From a virus, in IMG/VR virus record IMGVR_UViG_3300045286_000026, positions 1-45,778 of that record: a stretch of DNA of 45,778 nt, one strand, 5' to 3'. The notes under the pieces are model-generated. The model made no database searches. It was not told the DNA's origin and was given only the letters and a program-made list of their open reading frames with translations. The first letter of the stretch is position 1. Each line of letters starts with the position of its first letter. Positions 9,190-17,489 of this stretch are shown here, piece by piece. The translations under genes were made by a program, and so were the position numbers.

Positions 9190-11577
9190 TTAAGGGTTAT
9201 CAAGCTCTGAAACAGGCAAATTTACATCGCGTACTACAGCCGTTGGAAAAGTATTTGCAGTCATAGCAAAATCTTTTGAATTAACAATCTCAGGGATATT
9301 ATTAGGTTTCCCTAAAATGTAACTAAGCTGCGCTTCTTGACCGTTGTGCCAGGAAGCCATAGCCCAAAACGGCTCTGAAATAAAAGGATCAATAATGGAG
9401 TCATCTTGGAATACAACCGCTTTAGCAAACTGATTGGAAGTCCACAACGCTGTCTCATAATCATCCCCACCTACACCGTCCCAACTCCACTCCGGTGGAA
9501 TCGCATCAGTGCTAATAGTTAATGGATGTGCCACTCTACCAGCATATAATAACCCTGAATATTGACGTGACTCATTAGGATCGTCGGTACTGGTTGTTGT
9601 AGAATCTGGGTTACTACTAGGGAATTGGGAGCTTGGAGGGGAAGAAGAAGAAGGAGTATAAGAACGAATGAAATCCCCAACGTTATTTCCATCCACATAC
9701 TCATAATAATCAGACCGTACAGGGGGGGCGTTCAAATAACCCCAACCTTTATATTCATTTCGTGTTAAATGCCCTGTACGCTTAATGACATCCACAAAAT
9801 AAACCGACTCTCTATCGTAAATCGGCAGTACCAAAGCATCGATATATTGCTCGCTATAACCGCGATAAAGAATTTGAGTTGCATTAGCTCCATAATAAGT
9901 GGGATATATTTTCTCCGTAATAAATCTCCCATAAGTTTCATTAAATCCGCTTGATTGGCCGCTAAAAATTTGACCTATAGAGTATGCTACAGCAATTCGA
10001 TGCTCCGCAGACCCCTCCCAAGAAATGGAAACGGATTTACCTGGAATGCCAAAAAAACCTTGCTCATACCTACGAGTATCTCCCGTATAAATCCACGTAT
10101 CAGCGCCATGGCACCCCAAGCCGTCGGTCCATCCAAAGGTAATTTCAGATGGAGAAAGAGGCGCATTAGTCTCGTAGGTATCCTTGGGATTGTAAGCAAT
10201 AAAATTCTGTTTCCAGCGAACTACTTGTTCCTTATCACCATCGTAAAAAACAAAAATAGGCGCATCTGTTTGATGGCACGTCTCTGCTGAAACCGCATTG
10301 GTAGCTTGACGATACATAGAAAACTTTCCGGCTGTTTGCTGTTTCAACATTCCGCCTGTTAATGGTACGGGAACGAAGTATTGTGACCCACCTCGACGCC
10401 CGCCGGGGAACAGCAACGTAGGGGAGTCGATTTCTTCCGAAGTTAAATTCGCGCTAATGGACTCTGAAGTTACTTCAAATGTGATCTTCCAGCGTTCCAT
10501 CTCATAAGCAAAGAACTTCGAAGGATAAGCTCCCAGAGGTGCTACATTCGATCCATACTTAGCGTTAGCATCGAGATTGCTAATGCCCTTAGACCCAAAT
10601 ACATTTTGGCATTCATGTCCAGATTCACTAAAAGCCCATCCATAATAAGGCGACCAAGGAGGCCCCTTATCCCAAGGGCGTACCATGTCTTCTGCTGTCA
10701 ATAACTGCAAAGGCCGTTCAGGATGTTCTTTAGGCAACGCCTTATACGACCCCCATAATCTTACAACGCCGCCGAGTACACTCTCGCTCGCCCAACTAAT
10801 GTCAGCATCGAGCTCCGCCCAATGAATTTTACAAACATCTTGGATTTTAGTCTGCAAATCAAGCAGATTATTTTTTGGTAAAACCCCGAGATTAAGCGCG
10901 TAAACTCCTTGAGTACCTACTTCAACCAACCAATACCCAATTTCATCTGAAGATGGATATGAAGCCAGTCCATGAGTCAACTGCACTGTATAAGAAAATG
11001 GAAGTACAGGGCGATCACTTGTATTGTTGTTAAACAAAATATTAGCAGCCCACATCTCTTGCATTAACCAACGCATCTCACCAGTATAACGGCACGGTGA
11101 GCGCAAATGGTAAATTAACTTAGGTAACGCAGCGTCTGTCAAGCGATATTCGTACTTACCCTGCAAATAACTAGGGGGGCTTACCGTGCTTGCGTAGTAC
11201 TCAGTAACTCCATCACGAAAATATGCCGTAGGTTTTAACGTATCCCCAAACATCTCGTCGTATAGATTATTCGGGTTCTCTCCGTCTAACCCCAATCCAA
11301 CTAAACTGTCGGGGCTTATTTGGGTTCCGCGCCATAAGAAATGCGGCGCTACGATAAGCCCTCCACCTTCGCCCCAAATATCGATGTATCCATACCGGGA
11401 CTCACGAAGGATTTCTACACGGGCGTTGGGTAGTTGGTAAGTCTTTTTGAAGTCAACTGTGTAGCACGAAGACAACTTCCGATATTGGTTGATTGCCCAA
11501 GGCTTCCAAATTTCTGCTTTCTGAGGATCATCCCATAAACGGATGTCGACTGGATGCCCATCAACCAGTATCTGCAT
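9190..11577 (-). CDS. Large tail-associated virion protein, unknown
   Basis: The protein has 795 residues and starts MQILVDGHPVDIRLWDDPQK. It is rich in Trp, Tyr and Pro, with many short beta-type segments and no membrane helix. A Ser/Pro linker (SYTPSSSSPPSSQFPSS, about residues 645-665) separates the main part from a C-terminal domain of about 130 residues. The size and position between the 157-residue protein and the discoidin-like gene fit a tail hub or fibre-type protein. No family was recognised. Confidence 0.7.
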   Translation of the reverse strand: MQILVDGHPVDIRLWDDPQKAEIWKPWAINQYRKLSSCYTVDFKKTYQLPNARVEILRESRYGYIDIWGEGGGLIVAPHFLWRGTQISPDSLVGLGLDGENPNNLYDEMFGDTLKPTAYFRDGVTEYYASTVSPPSYLQGKYEYRLTDAALPKLIYHLRSPCRYTGEMRWLMQEMWAANILFNNNTSDRPVLPFSYTVQLTHGLASYPSSDEIGYWLVEVGTQGVYALNLGVLPKNNLLDLQTKIQDVCKIHWAELDADISWASESVLGGVVRLWGSYKALPKEHPERPLQLLTAEDMVRPWDKGPPWSPYYGWAFSESGHECQNVFGSKGISNLDANAKYGSNVAPLGAYPSKFFAYEMERWKITFEVTSESISANLTSEEIDSPTLLFPGGRRGGSQYFVPVPLTGGMLKQQTAGKFSMYRQATNAVSAETCHQTDAPIFVFYDGDKEQVVRWKQNFIAYNPKDTYETNAPLSPSEITFGWTDGLGCHGADTWIYTGDTRRYEQGFFGIPGKSVSISWEGSAEHRIAVAYSIGQIFSGQSSGFNETYGRFITEKIYPTYYGANATQILYRGYSEQYIDALVLPIYDRESVYFVDVIKRTGHLTRNEYKGWGYLNAPPVRSDYYEYVDGNNVGDFIRSYTPSSSSPPSSQFPSSNPDSTTTSTDDPNESRQYSGLLYAGRVAHPLTISTDAIPPEWSWDGVGGDDYETALWTSNQFAKAVVFQDDSIIDPFISEPFWAMASWHNGQEAQLSYILGKPNNIPEIVNSKDFAMTANTFPTAVVRDVNLPVSELDNP

Positions 11578-11580
11578 GCA

Positions 11581-12054
11581 TCAAACACCCGTCAGTTTCA
11601 AGGGCCCAAAGGGATATTGAGTCCCAGAAACAATGGTCGTATCGCCAATTAGAATGTCAGCGCCCGAAACGCCGATACTAAGATCTAACCGAGGTTTGAC
11701 TTTACTGGTGTCGATCGCTCCTGTATCGCCTTGTTTGCGAATCCGAATCCAACCAATGCTTCCACTAGCTACAGCAGTGCCAACCAAGTTCTCAGCGATA
11801 GTGCGAGCCAACAAACCCACGTTGGTGGGAGCCGCCCAAGTACCGCCGTATGTAGCGTTGCCATCTCCTTGGTCATTGATAGACCAAGTAACTAATTTAG
11901 TTCCTGTAGCGGCGGCATCGGCGTCAGTAGGCTGTGATCCAGTATAACCGTCAATGAAGAACTGAGTCATAATCGCCGCAAAGCCATCTCCAGTACCTCC
12001 AGCTTGCGACCCCATCATTTTAGACTTCAAACATGAAGATTTACGAACTGCCAT
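11581..12054 (-). CDS. Virion protein, unknown
   Basis: The protein has 157 residues with a basic N terminus (MAVRKSSCLKSKMM), then a Gly/Thr/Ala-rich beta-type body (WSINDQGDGNATYGGTWAAP, IGWIRIRKQGDTG). It is the first gene after a terminator-like hairpin on this strand and lies four bases upstream of the 795-residue gene, so it may be the start of a separately controlled subset of tail genes. No family was recognised. Confidence 0.65.
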   Translation of the reverse strand: MAVRKSSCLKSKMMGSQAGGTGDGFAAIMTQFFIDGYTGSQPTDADAAATGTKLVTWSINDQGDGNATYGGTWAAPTNVGLLARTIAENLVGTAVASGSIGWIRIRKQGDTGAIDTSKVKPRLDLSIGVSGADILIGDTTIVSGTQYPFGPLKLTGV

Positions 12055-12078
12055 AATTATTACCTATCGAGCAAACAT

Positions 12079-12100
12079 AAAAAATCCGCTTGGTAGCGGA
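12079..12100 (-). terminator. Rho-independent terminator after the 407-residue virion gene
   Basis: On the minus strand the stem TCCGCT/AGCGGA with a 4-base loop is followed by six T residues. It lies just after the stop of the gene at 12128-13351 and before the next gene start at 12054. Confidence 0.75.
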
Positions 12101-12127
12101 CCTATTTACAAATTAGATACCAAGAGA

Positions 12128-13351
12128 TTATCTACGTTTGTTGTAGTAATCACCCAAACCATCCGTTAACACCAACGCCAGTCTCATCCCATTAAAATCC
12201 AACACAGTGGTTGATCCTGTATCGCTCATGGGAGGAATAAACTTCATTATACCGTCAGGTAATAAGGCTCCTTGGTAGAGAAGGATGCCTCTTATGCTAT
12301 TAATCGCTACCAAACCATCCCGAGTTTTAAAGAAAGGACGGCCAAATACAACCCCGTAATCCGCCAATCTATGATGGTTGCCTTCTGCGTCCAGTAGCCA
12401 AAGAGCTCGGTCAGTACCTACCAATAAACCTTCATCTACTGAAGCCATGCCGTATACCATTCCTTGGAAACTGCTTATACTAGCCAACGGAGAAGTTGAA
12501 TCCGGTTGTACCAATCGATATATTTGAGGCCATCCAGGTTCGCTCCAAAGTACCGTACTAACGTTGGAAGATTCATTATAGATAGCTGCATAAAGACACT
12601 TATTATGCGCCGCCAACGCTGTAATATTGGTAGTCGGCAATACATCAGTCAGATTTAACGCCGCTTCTACATAGAACCCCAACGCATCGATATCCTGAGC
12701 ATTGAAAATTGCAACATTAGTTCCAATAACAGTAGTCCAGAAACGTTCCTGAGTATCGTTAGGCTCTGTAATATACAAATCCGTAACGTAATCCGTAGGC
12801 GGAGAATACGAAACAATAATCGAAGATACTCCATCTGCCTCAATATCAACTGAGATACTGCCGTGAGTGGGCGAAGCAATTCCACTTGGAACGTGTCGGT
12901 GACTGGCAGTTATTTGGTACTGACCCGCAGGTAAATCACCTGCTATCAGACTGATGGAAGTCGGGGATGGATAAGGCAGACGTAGAGGTTTCCAAGAAGC
13001 AATCCCTTGAATCATCCCACAATCCGTGGGACCTGCGTAATAGGTTCGATCTCCTTGTTGAGCCCATTGAACTGTATCGTCCGTCAGATTAGACGCGACA
13101 ATGAAATAAGTTAAGTCTGGTAAAACTGCGTAAAGCGTTTTGTTAGCAATGACGTAACTCCATTCTGCATGCGAAGGAGAAAAACCATCTGTTATACCAG
13201 ACAAAGATAGTTGTTTACTATATCCGAAACGAGTTTCAATAGTTCTTGTATCGTCCAAAACAACATTCGTAGCGGTTATTATTGACCCATAGGGCAGCCG
13301 CTCTGGTCGTTGCTGATTACGTAAACCAGAAAGCTGCTCTATGACGGCCAT
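12128..13351 (-). CDS. Beta-propeller-like tail protein
   Basis: The protein has 407 residues. Short repeats of the type 'ALxxxNKxLYAxxxxx' occur (IANKTLYAVLPD, AAHNKCLYAAIYNE, GTDRALWLLDAEGNHH), with YYAGPTDCGMI in between. This is the pattern of beta-propeller-like accessory tail proteins that podovirus-like phages carry near the adaptor genes. A tail-tube or tail-fibre connector role is inferred. It is followed by a terminator, and its ATG overlaps the TAA of the upstream gene (TAATG). Confidence 0.65.
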   Translation of the reverse strand: MAVIEQLSGLRNQQRPERLPYGSIITATNVVLDDTRTIETRFGYSKQLSLSGITDGFSPSHAEWSYVIANKTLYAVLPDLTYFIVASNLTDDTVQWAQQGDRTYYAGPTDCGMIQGIASWKPLRLPYPSPTSISLIAGDLPAGQYQITASHRHVPSGIASPTHGSISVDIEADGVSSIIVSYSPPTDYVTDLYITEPNDTQERFWTTVIGTNVAIFNAQDIDALGFYVEAALNLTDVLPTTNITALAAHNKCLYAAIYNESSNVSTVLWSEPGWPQIYRLVQPDSTSPLASISSFQGMVYGMASVDEGLLVGTDRALWLLDAEGNHHRLADYGVVFGRPFFKTRDGLVAINSIRGILLYQGALLPDGIMKFIPPMSDTGSTTVLDFNGMRLALVLTDGLGDYYNKRR

Positions 13352-13545
13352 TATTTAAGTTTAGCTTCAATGACTGCTTTGCCTAAAGCAACCGTTTTTT
13401 CTATGATTCCTTGATGAATAGCTTCTTGCAAAAGGACCATAGACATATAGTCGTTAGTCGGCCATACAGTAGGACCTTCCAACAATACTGCGCCTGAATC
13501 AGTATTAACAACTTTCACTTCGACGCTTACTGAGTAATTAGACAT
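13351..13545 (-). CDS. Small hypothetical protein
   Basis: The protein has 64 residues and reads MSNYSVSVEVKVVNTDSGAV at the N terminus, with two beta strands and a helical C terminus (EAIHQGIIEKTVALGKAVIE). No signal or membrane segment is seen. The stop shares a base with the next ATG, so it is cotranslated with the propeller-like tail gene. An ATG with a purine-rich site (AGGAGACTTAA) supports the start. Confidence 0.65.
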   Translation of the reverse strand: MSNYSVSVEVKVVNTDSGAVLLEGPTVWPTNDYMSMVLLQEAIHQGIIEKTVALGKAVIEAKLK

Positions 13546-13557
13546 TTAAGTCTCCTA

Positions 13558-13755
13558 TTAAAATTGGCATTTAATGCCAGGTTGTAAAACATAAACGGGT
13601 TTTGTACCCGTGTCAGGGTCCTTTAGTATGGCTATCGTCGGACGACAACTTAGGGATGAGCACCCGATCAGGAGCGAAACCACCAGCGCCAGCCAGAGCC
13701 ATGCCCAATGCAGTAACAGCACTCGCTTGATCTGTAGACAAGTGATATACCCCAA
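13558..13755 (-). CDS. Rz1-like outer-membrane lipoprotein (candidate o-spanin), nested in holin gene
   Basis: This is a short frame ending at 13558. A signal peptide (about 16 hydrophobic residues ending LLIG) is followed by a lipobox cysteine (LIGC-SSLSC). The mature part is short with Pro residues (GTKPVYVLQPGIKCQF). This is the usual build of an Rz1-type outer-membrane spanin subunit. The longest frame starts at TTG (13755); GTG at 13722 gives about 54 residues and a better-shaped signal peptide, so the start is uncertain. About 140 bases overlap the holin-like gene in another frame. No partner i-spanin was identified with certainty. Confidence 0.55.
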   Translation of the reverse strand: MGYITCLQIKRVLLLHWAWLWLALVVSLLIGCSSLSCRPTIAILKDPDTGTKPVYVLQPGIKCQF

Positions 13756-13828
13756 ACGCAGCCAGGCACCAAATGATGGCCCGATAAGTCGAGGCTTCTT
13801 GAAATCTAGCTAAAACATAATCTTTCAT
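13613..13828 (-). CDS. Holin-like membrane protein
   Basis: The protein has 71 residues with two likely membrane segments (AIIWCLAAFGVYHL and ASAVTALGMALAGAGGF) and a polar C-terminal tail (KLSSDDSHTKGP). The size and topology fit a small holin-type protein that permeabilises the inner membrane at lysis. Its ATG overlaps the stop of the next upstream gene (ATGA). The lipoprotein frame lies inside its 3' half. Confidence 0.55.
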   Translation of the reverse strand: MKDYVLARFQEASTYRAIIWCLAAFGVYHLSTDQASAVTALGMALAGAGGFAPDRVLIPKLSSDDSHTKGP

Positions 13829-14058
13829 GCAGCCAACTTGCGTAGATACGCGACAGCTAATTCAATTGCCAAGTTCACCATCCATTTGGCAATATCAATT
13901 CCTAAAAAAGACAGCTCGTCTAAAGCGGCTTTTCGTTTCTCTTCACCCGTCAAAGTTTTATCTTCCTGTCGTATGACTACGCCTTTAATGCGCTCAAATA
14001 TCTGCGCACCAAGTAAAAAAGAAGCAAAACTTTGAATGGCGAAAGGTGCTACTTTCAT
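13825..14058 (-). CDS. Small amphipathic/membrane-associated protein
   Basis: The frame gives 77 residues from ATG 14058 (TTG at 14064 is also possible). It has two hydrophobic or amphipathic stretches (IQSFASFLLGAQIF and AKWMVNLAIELAVAYL) separated by a charged linker rich in Lys and Glu. It sits in the run of small membrane genes and shares ATGA with the holin-like gene. A lysis role is inferred from position only. Confidence 0.5.
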   Translation of the reverse strand: MKVAPFAIQSFASFLLGAQIFERIKGVVIRQEDKTLTGEEKRKAALDELSFLGIDIAKWMVNLAIELAVAYLRKLAA

Positions 14059-14060
14059 AA

Positions 14061-14366
14061 TCAACTCAACATATGGTTCTTAATATAGTCCCAAGTAGAA
14101 GCAATAACTCCGCCCAGCATAGTCATAAAAGCTAAAAACTTAGTAAATATGTGTAAGGAGTTTTTTAGCCCTCTAACTACATCATTAATTTCGTGGATCG
14201 ACTTAAATACATCTTCCTCTCTTGCAATGTGAGCTGTAACTGTCTCAGTTAAACAATCGTGCCGCATCTTAGTAACGTCAATATCCGTAGTTAGCTTGGA
14301 TAAACTATCCTTCATATCCAGTACATGAGTTAACAACTCAGAATAACTACTCTCCGTCATCGGCAT
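14061..14366 (-). CDS. Coiled-coil protein with C-terminal membrane anchor (XhlA-like)
   Basis: The protein has 101 residues. The first ~70 residues form a charged helical region with regular Leu/Ile spacing (LLTHVLDMKDSLSKLTTDID), then one hydrophobic segment (FTKFLAFMTMLGGVIAS) near the C terminus. This layout resembles the XhlA family of cell-surface lysis-associated proteins. The start at 14366 is supported by GGGGG upstream. It lies in the lysis/membrane cluster. Confidence 0.5.
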   Translation of the reverse strand: MPMTESSYSELLTHVLDMKDSLSKLTTDIDVTKMRHDCLTETVTAHIAREEDVFKSIHEINDVVRGLKNSLHIFTKFLAFMTMLGGVIASTWDYIKNHMLS

Positions 14367-14553
14367 TGTTACCCCCTTTGAATAACTTCCTTAAATTACT
14401 TACCCAACGAAATAAATCTGTGCTAGTTACCCAAAGAATAATTGACCCTACAAATCCTGCACGATATAAAAGAATATCCTGTTCTTCCTTTTCTTCCAGC
14501 TCACGTTCCTGGCTGAGGCCATCTTGAGGCCATTTATCAAATGAGTCCTTCAC
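14347..14553 (-). CDS. Small single-span membrane protein
   Basis: The protein has 68 residues from GTG 14553 in a GTGA overlap with the stop of the upstream gene. It has a strongly acidic N-terminal region (ERELEEKEEQD), one probable membrane helix (LLYRAGFVGSIILWVTST) and a polar C terminus. It is part of the small membrane-gene cluster. The function is unknown. Confidence 0.5.
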   Translation of the reverse strand: MKDSFDKWPQDGLSQERELEEKEEQDILLYRAGFVGSIILWVTSTDLFRWVSNLRKLFKGGNNADDGE

Positions 14554-14906
14554 GAAGTTTGTCCTGTTAAAGTTGCTTTCGATTGTAAAGCCCCTAACAT
14601 AGGAGTTTGAACATCTTCAGCTCGCACCGGCAAATACGCATATCCATTATAAATTTCGCCTTGGCCACCAAAAGCAACTACTTTAATTAAATAAGTATAG
14701 TTATTAAGCCCTTTTTGAATAAGATGTTGCGTTATTGCACCACTACCATAAGCAACCCCTACCAACATATCGTCGACGTAAGCATCATGCCCTTGAAACT
14801 CGCAAATAATCCAAGTTGCTGATGCAATATCAGACATCACACTGGAAAAATCCATGGTGATGGCGACTATCTCTTCAGGCGTTTTGGGAGATAATTCCGT
14901 AATCAC
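14550..14906 (-). CDS. Small virion-region protein, unknown
   Basis: The protein has 118 residues from GTG 14906, overlapping the upstream stop by GTGA. The sequence is beta-rich (ATWIICEFQGHDAYVDDMLVG, YTYLIKVVAFGGQGEIY). The pattern 'LIKVVAFGGxGEI' resembles fibronectin/immunoglobulin-type domains of phage neck or fibre proteins. Translational coupling to the LamG-repeat gene suggests it belongs with that protein. The function is unknown. Confidence 0.55.
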   Translation of the reverse strand: MITELSPKTPEEIVAITMDFSSVMSDIASATWIICEFQGHDAYVDDMLVGVAYGSGAITQHLIQKGLNNYTYLIKVVAFGGQGEIYNGYAYLPVRAEDVQTPMLGALQSKATLTGQTS

Positions 14907-16582
14907 ATATAAACCCTCAATTTACGAGCAGGAACCGTTACCCTATAACGCCGGTTAATAAATAGATAACCCCGATGCGACCCTGATAATACACCCCGTA
15001 ACGACGCAGAAGATAAAGCCGCAGCCGATAATGGAATATTGAGCTTGATATCTCCTACCATACTAGATATAGACTGCGCCAATCCAGATAAAGAACTACC
15101 TGCCTGAGTCAAAGTTCCACTCGCCAAAGCTTGCGCCAGCGCAGCCCCTGACAAATTAACTTTAATTCCGACATTCCCTGACAAATTCGCAACAGACGCT
15201 GAAGCTCCAACTACGGGAATAATAACAGTTGGTTGCCCTAAAATTGTAGCAAACGCTTGGGCATTACCCGTTAAAGGCACAGTCACCAGAGGTGCTCCAG
15301 ATAAAGTCGCCTGTGCCGCAGCCGCGCCCAATAGCGATCCAGGAGCTGTTACTGTAGGGGTTGCCGCTGCCAACGCTTGAGCTATCGCCGCACCAGACAA
15401 ATCGACTTTAACGCCAATACTTCCTGATGCAGTTGCAACAGCTTGAGCAGCTCCAGAAATACCAGTACTTGTAGAGATACTCCCCGACGTAGTTGCGACT
15501 GCTTGGGCTGCTCCACTCAGCAGGGCATTAATAGAGGCGCTTCCTGTCAATAGCGCCTGTGCCAATGCAGCGCCAGAAAACGAGACTTGTACATTCATCG
15601 TACCAGAAGCAGCAGCAACCGCTTGTGCCGCACCCGACAGGGGCACCTGAATAGATGGCGTTGCAGCCAATGTAGCAACCGCCGACATAGCGCCTACTAT
15701 TGGCACCTGAGTAGACATGGAACCACTAGCGCTTGCAATAGCAGCAGCGGCTCCAGCGATGGGGACTTGAATCGAAGGAGTAGCAGCAACAACAGATTGG
15801 CCCGCTGCCTCGCCGGATAATGCAACTTGACTGGTGCCGGCTGAAAATAGATATGGTTTTTTCTGGCCCATACTCCGGTTCAGATACATGTAGAATAGCG
15901 CCACGTCGATGGGTGTCTGCTCTCTAGCTAACATATATAGCGTATAAATATAATTGCCGTATCCTACACAAGGCGAATTATTCATTGCGGGATTTGCGTT
16001 CACGCTACCGGATGCTACTAATATGCCATTTAAATAGCATCGCTGACGCCCATATGCAGCGGTAACCGATAATAAATGAGGCTCGGTATTAACAATTGAA
16101 GCAGGAAACGCCACTGCATTCACCCATCGGGTACTAGTAAAACAATTCATATATATCAAATTGTCAATGTATGGATAGTAACTGCTTTGGCCTCCAGCAG
16201 GCTCCATAAAAACTGGTGTGTTAGGTGCTGAGGAAGCTCCATTACTTCTCACAATAGCGTGAAGCGTAACGCCATTTGCAATCTGGCTATCCATCACAGG
16301 AATTGCATATTCCGTACCAATGTAAAAACCATAACCGCCGATTACTTGTCCGAATCTAGTTTGTTTCGATTCTAATTTCCACCATTGAGGCTCAGCAGGG
16401 TCCCTATAAGTCGCACTAAGTGAAGGGCTTACATTATTAAACGCGATATAATTAGCAGGCTGATGGTCAAACGAATGAATCGCAACCAACATTGGTTCGT
16501 TGCGTAAAAACTCTGGCATATAAGCATTGACACGTTCACCAACTGGCAAACTAGTTTTACTATTTCTATTCCGATTAAACAC
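14903..16582 (-). CDS. LamG-like lectin domain plus Ala/Ser/Gly tandem-repeat fibre protein
   Basis: The protein has 559 residues from GTG 16582. Residues about 30-235 look like a LamG/concanavalin-type domain (ISxVNTEPHLLSVTAA, YLNGILVASGSV, YIYTLYMLAREQTPID), which phages use to bind glycans. Residues about 250-530 are a run of roughly 11-12 repeats of 22-25 residues containing SGAA-(Q/L)-A-x-A-x-x-SG and a short V-P-I/V-D-L strand. A basic C terminus ends RRYRVTVPARKLRVYM. Such repeats often build an extended stalk. An adhesin or fibre role is inferred. Confidence 0.7.
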   Translation of the reverse strand: MFNRNRNSKTSLPVGERVNAYMPEFLRNEPMLVAIHSFDHQPANYIAFNNVSPSLSATYRDPAEPQWWKLESKQTRFGQVIGGYGFYIGTEYAIPVMDSQIANGVTLHAIVRSNGASSAPNTPVFMEPAGGQSSYYPYIDNLIYMNCFTSTRWVNAVAFPASIVNTEPHLLSVTAAYGRQRCYLNGILVASGSVNANPAMNNSPCVGYGNYIYTLYMLAREQTPIDVALFYMYLNRSMGQKKPYLFSAGTSQVALSGEAAGQSVVAATPSIQVPIAGAAAAIASASGSMSTQVPIVGAMSAVATLAATPSIQVPLSGAAQAVAAASGTMNVQVSFSGAALAQALLTGSASINALLSGAAQAVATTSGSISTSTGISGAAQAVATASGSIGVKVDLSGAAIAQALAAATPTVTAPGSLLGAAAAQATLSGAPLVTVPLTGNAQAFATILGQPTVIIPVVGASASVANLSGNVGIKVNLSGAALAQALASGTLTQAGSSLSGLAQSISSMVGDIKLNIPLSAAALSSASLRGVLSGSHRGYLFINRRYRVTVPARKLRVYM

Positions 16583-17025
16583 TATGCAGGACCAATAGTT
16601 CTAGGCGTGACTTTCAACGTCCAGCCAGCCGACAATGTTTGCCCGGTGCCATTATTATAAATATAATAATCCGCAACATTAGGGACGTTATAAGCAATAA
16701 ATTTTTGATACTGCACAGTTGAAATATTATTTACAACAAACGATCCTATATACCTAGGTCGATGAGCCGATGATTCAGGAACCTGAGCACTATTTGTACT
16801 ATCTATACTAAGTTCTCGTGCATAAACATCAACTGTAGTATTTTCAGTTGGCGCAGTACCAAACGTTAATCCAGCCACAAACTCCGCGTCAGGATAATTA
16901 CCCCCATCGGAAGATATGGTGTAACTAGCGTCAGATGCCTGAGTAATAACATTATTGGCTGTACTTGCTCCGCTAGACGCCAGAGTTTTCGTAGTGCCTA
17001 AAAAAACTTTAGCTTCACCTGCCAT
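16582..17025 (-). CDS. Small beta-rich virion protein
   Basis: The protein has 147 residues. It has Thr/Ser/Ala-rich beta composition with segments FVVNNISTVQYQKFIAYNVP and YYIYNNGTGQTLSAGW. Its GTG-type neighbour downstream begins at its stop. It is one of several small structural genes between the head-completion and lysis regions. No family was recognised. Confidence 0.65.
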   Translation of the reverse strand: MAGEAKVFLGTTKTLASSGASTANNVITQASDASYTISSDGGNYPDAEFVAGLTFGTAPTENTTVDVYARELSIDSTNSAQVPESSAHRPRYIGSFVVNNISTVQYQKFIAYNVPNVADYYIYNNGTGQTLSAGWTLKVTPRTIGPA

Positions 17026-17027
17026 AA

Positions 17028-17489
17028 TTAAGTCCTCATACCAACTCGACCGAGTGAAATAGCCACATCGACATTAGATATAGTCTGTCCGAATTGCTCT
17101 TCCGCTACACTAGAAGTTACTTCTGCCAACGCCAGCAATGACAGTTTATTAGCTACGGACAGAGCTCCGGCGCCGACCCAAGCGTCTAATAAGGATGAAG
17201 TAGAAGCTTGACTAAGATCGAGAGCGGTTGCGGCTCCCCGTAAAAAATCCAGTAAACTTAATGCACTTGACCGTAAAGGCGATTGCGCGTTATCAGCATG
17301 ATCCTGAATTACTGCACGCATCCCTGTACTAGCTGCCCAAATCGTGAAATCAGACCTGGATACGCTTTTAACAATCGTTAGAGTTTTAGCGTTTAAAGCA
17401 TCCGCAATTTCCTGATCGTTGCCATTCGCCAACCAATTGGCGAACTCAGGTTTATTTTGTATGTACTCACCCAGTGATTGATAATTCAT
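17028..17489 (-). CDS. Conserved-type phage protein, paralogous in pattern to the 173-residue protein
   Basis: The protein has 153 residues. It starts YQSLGEYIQNKPEFANWLAN with GNDQEIADALNAKT and FTIWAASTGMRAVIQ. The order 'ANG-ND-xxIAxxLN ... xIW-A-ST/VSAQ' parallels the gene at 18126 (TNGDDVCVANWLNS ... FIVWRTSVSAQEY), so the two may be diverged copies of one phage family found between tail genes. The function is unknown. The start overlaps the stop region of the glycosyltransferase gene by 23 bases. Confidence 0.65.
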   Translation of the reverse strand: MNYQSLGEYIQNKPEFANWLANGNDQEIADALNAKTLTIVKSVSRSDFTIWAASTGMRAVIQDHADNAQSPLRSSALSLLDFLRGAATALDLSQASTSSLLDAWVGAGALSVANKLSLLALAEVTSSVAEEQFGQTISNVDVAISLGRVGMRT

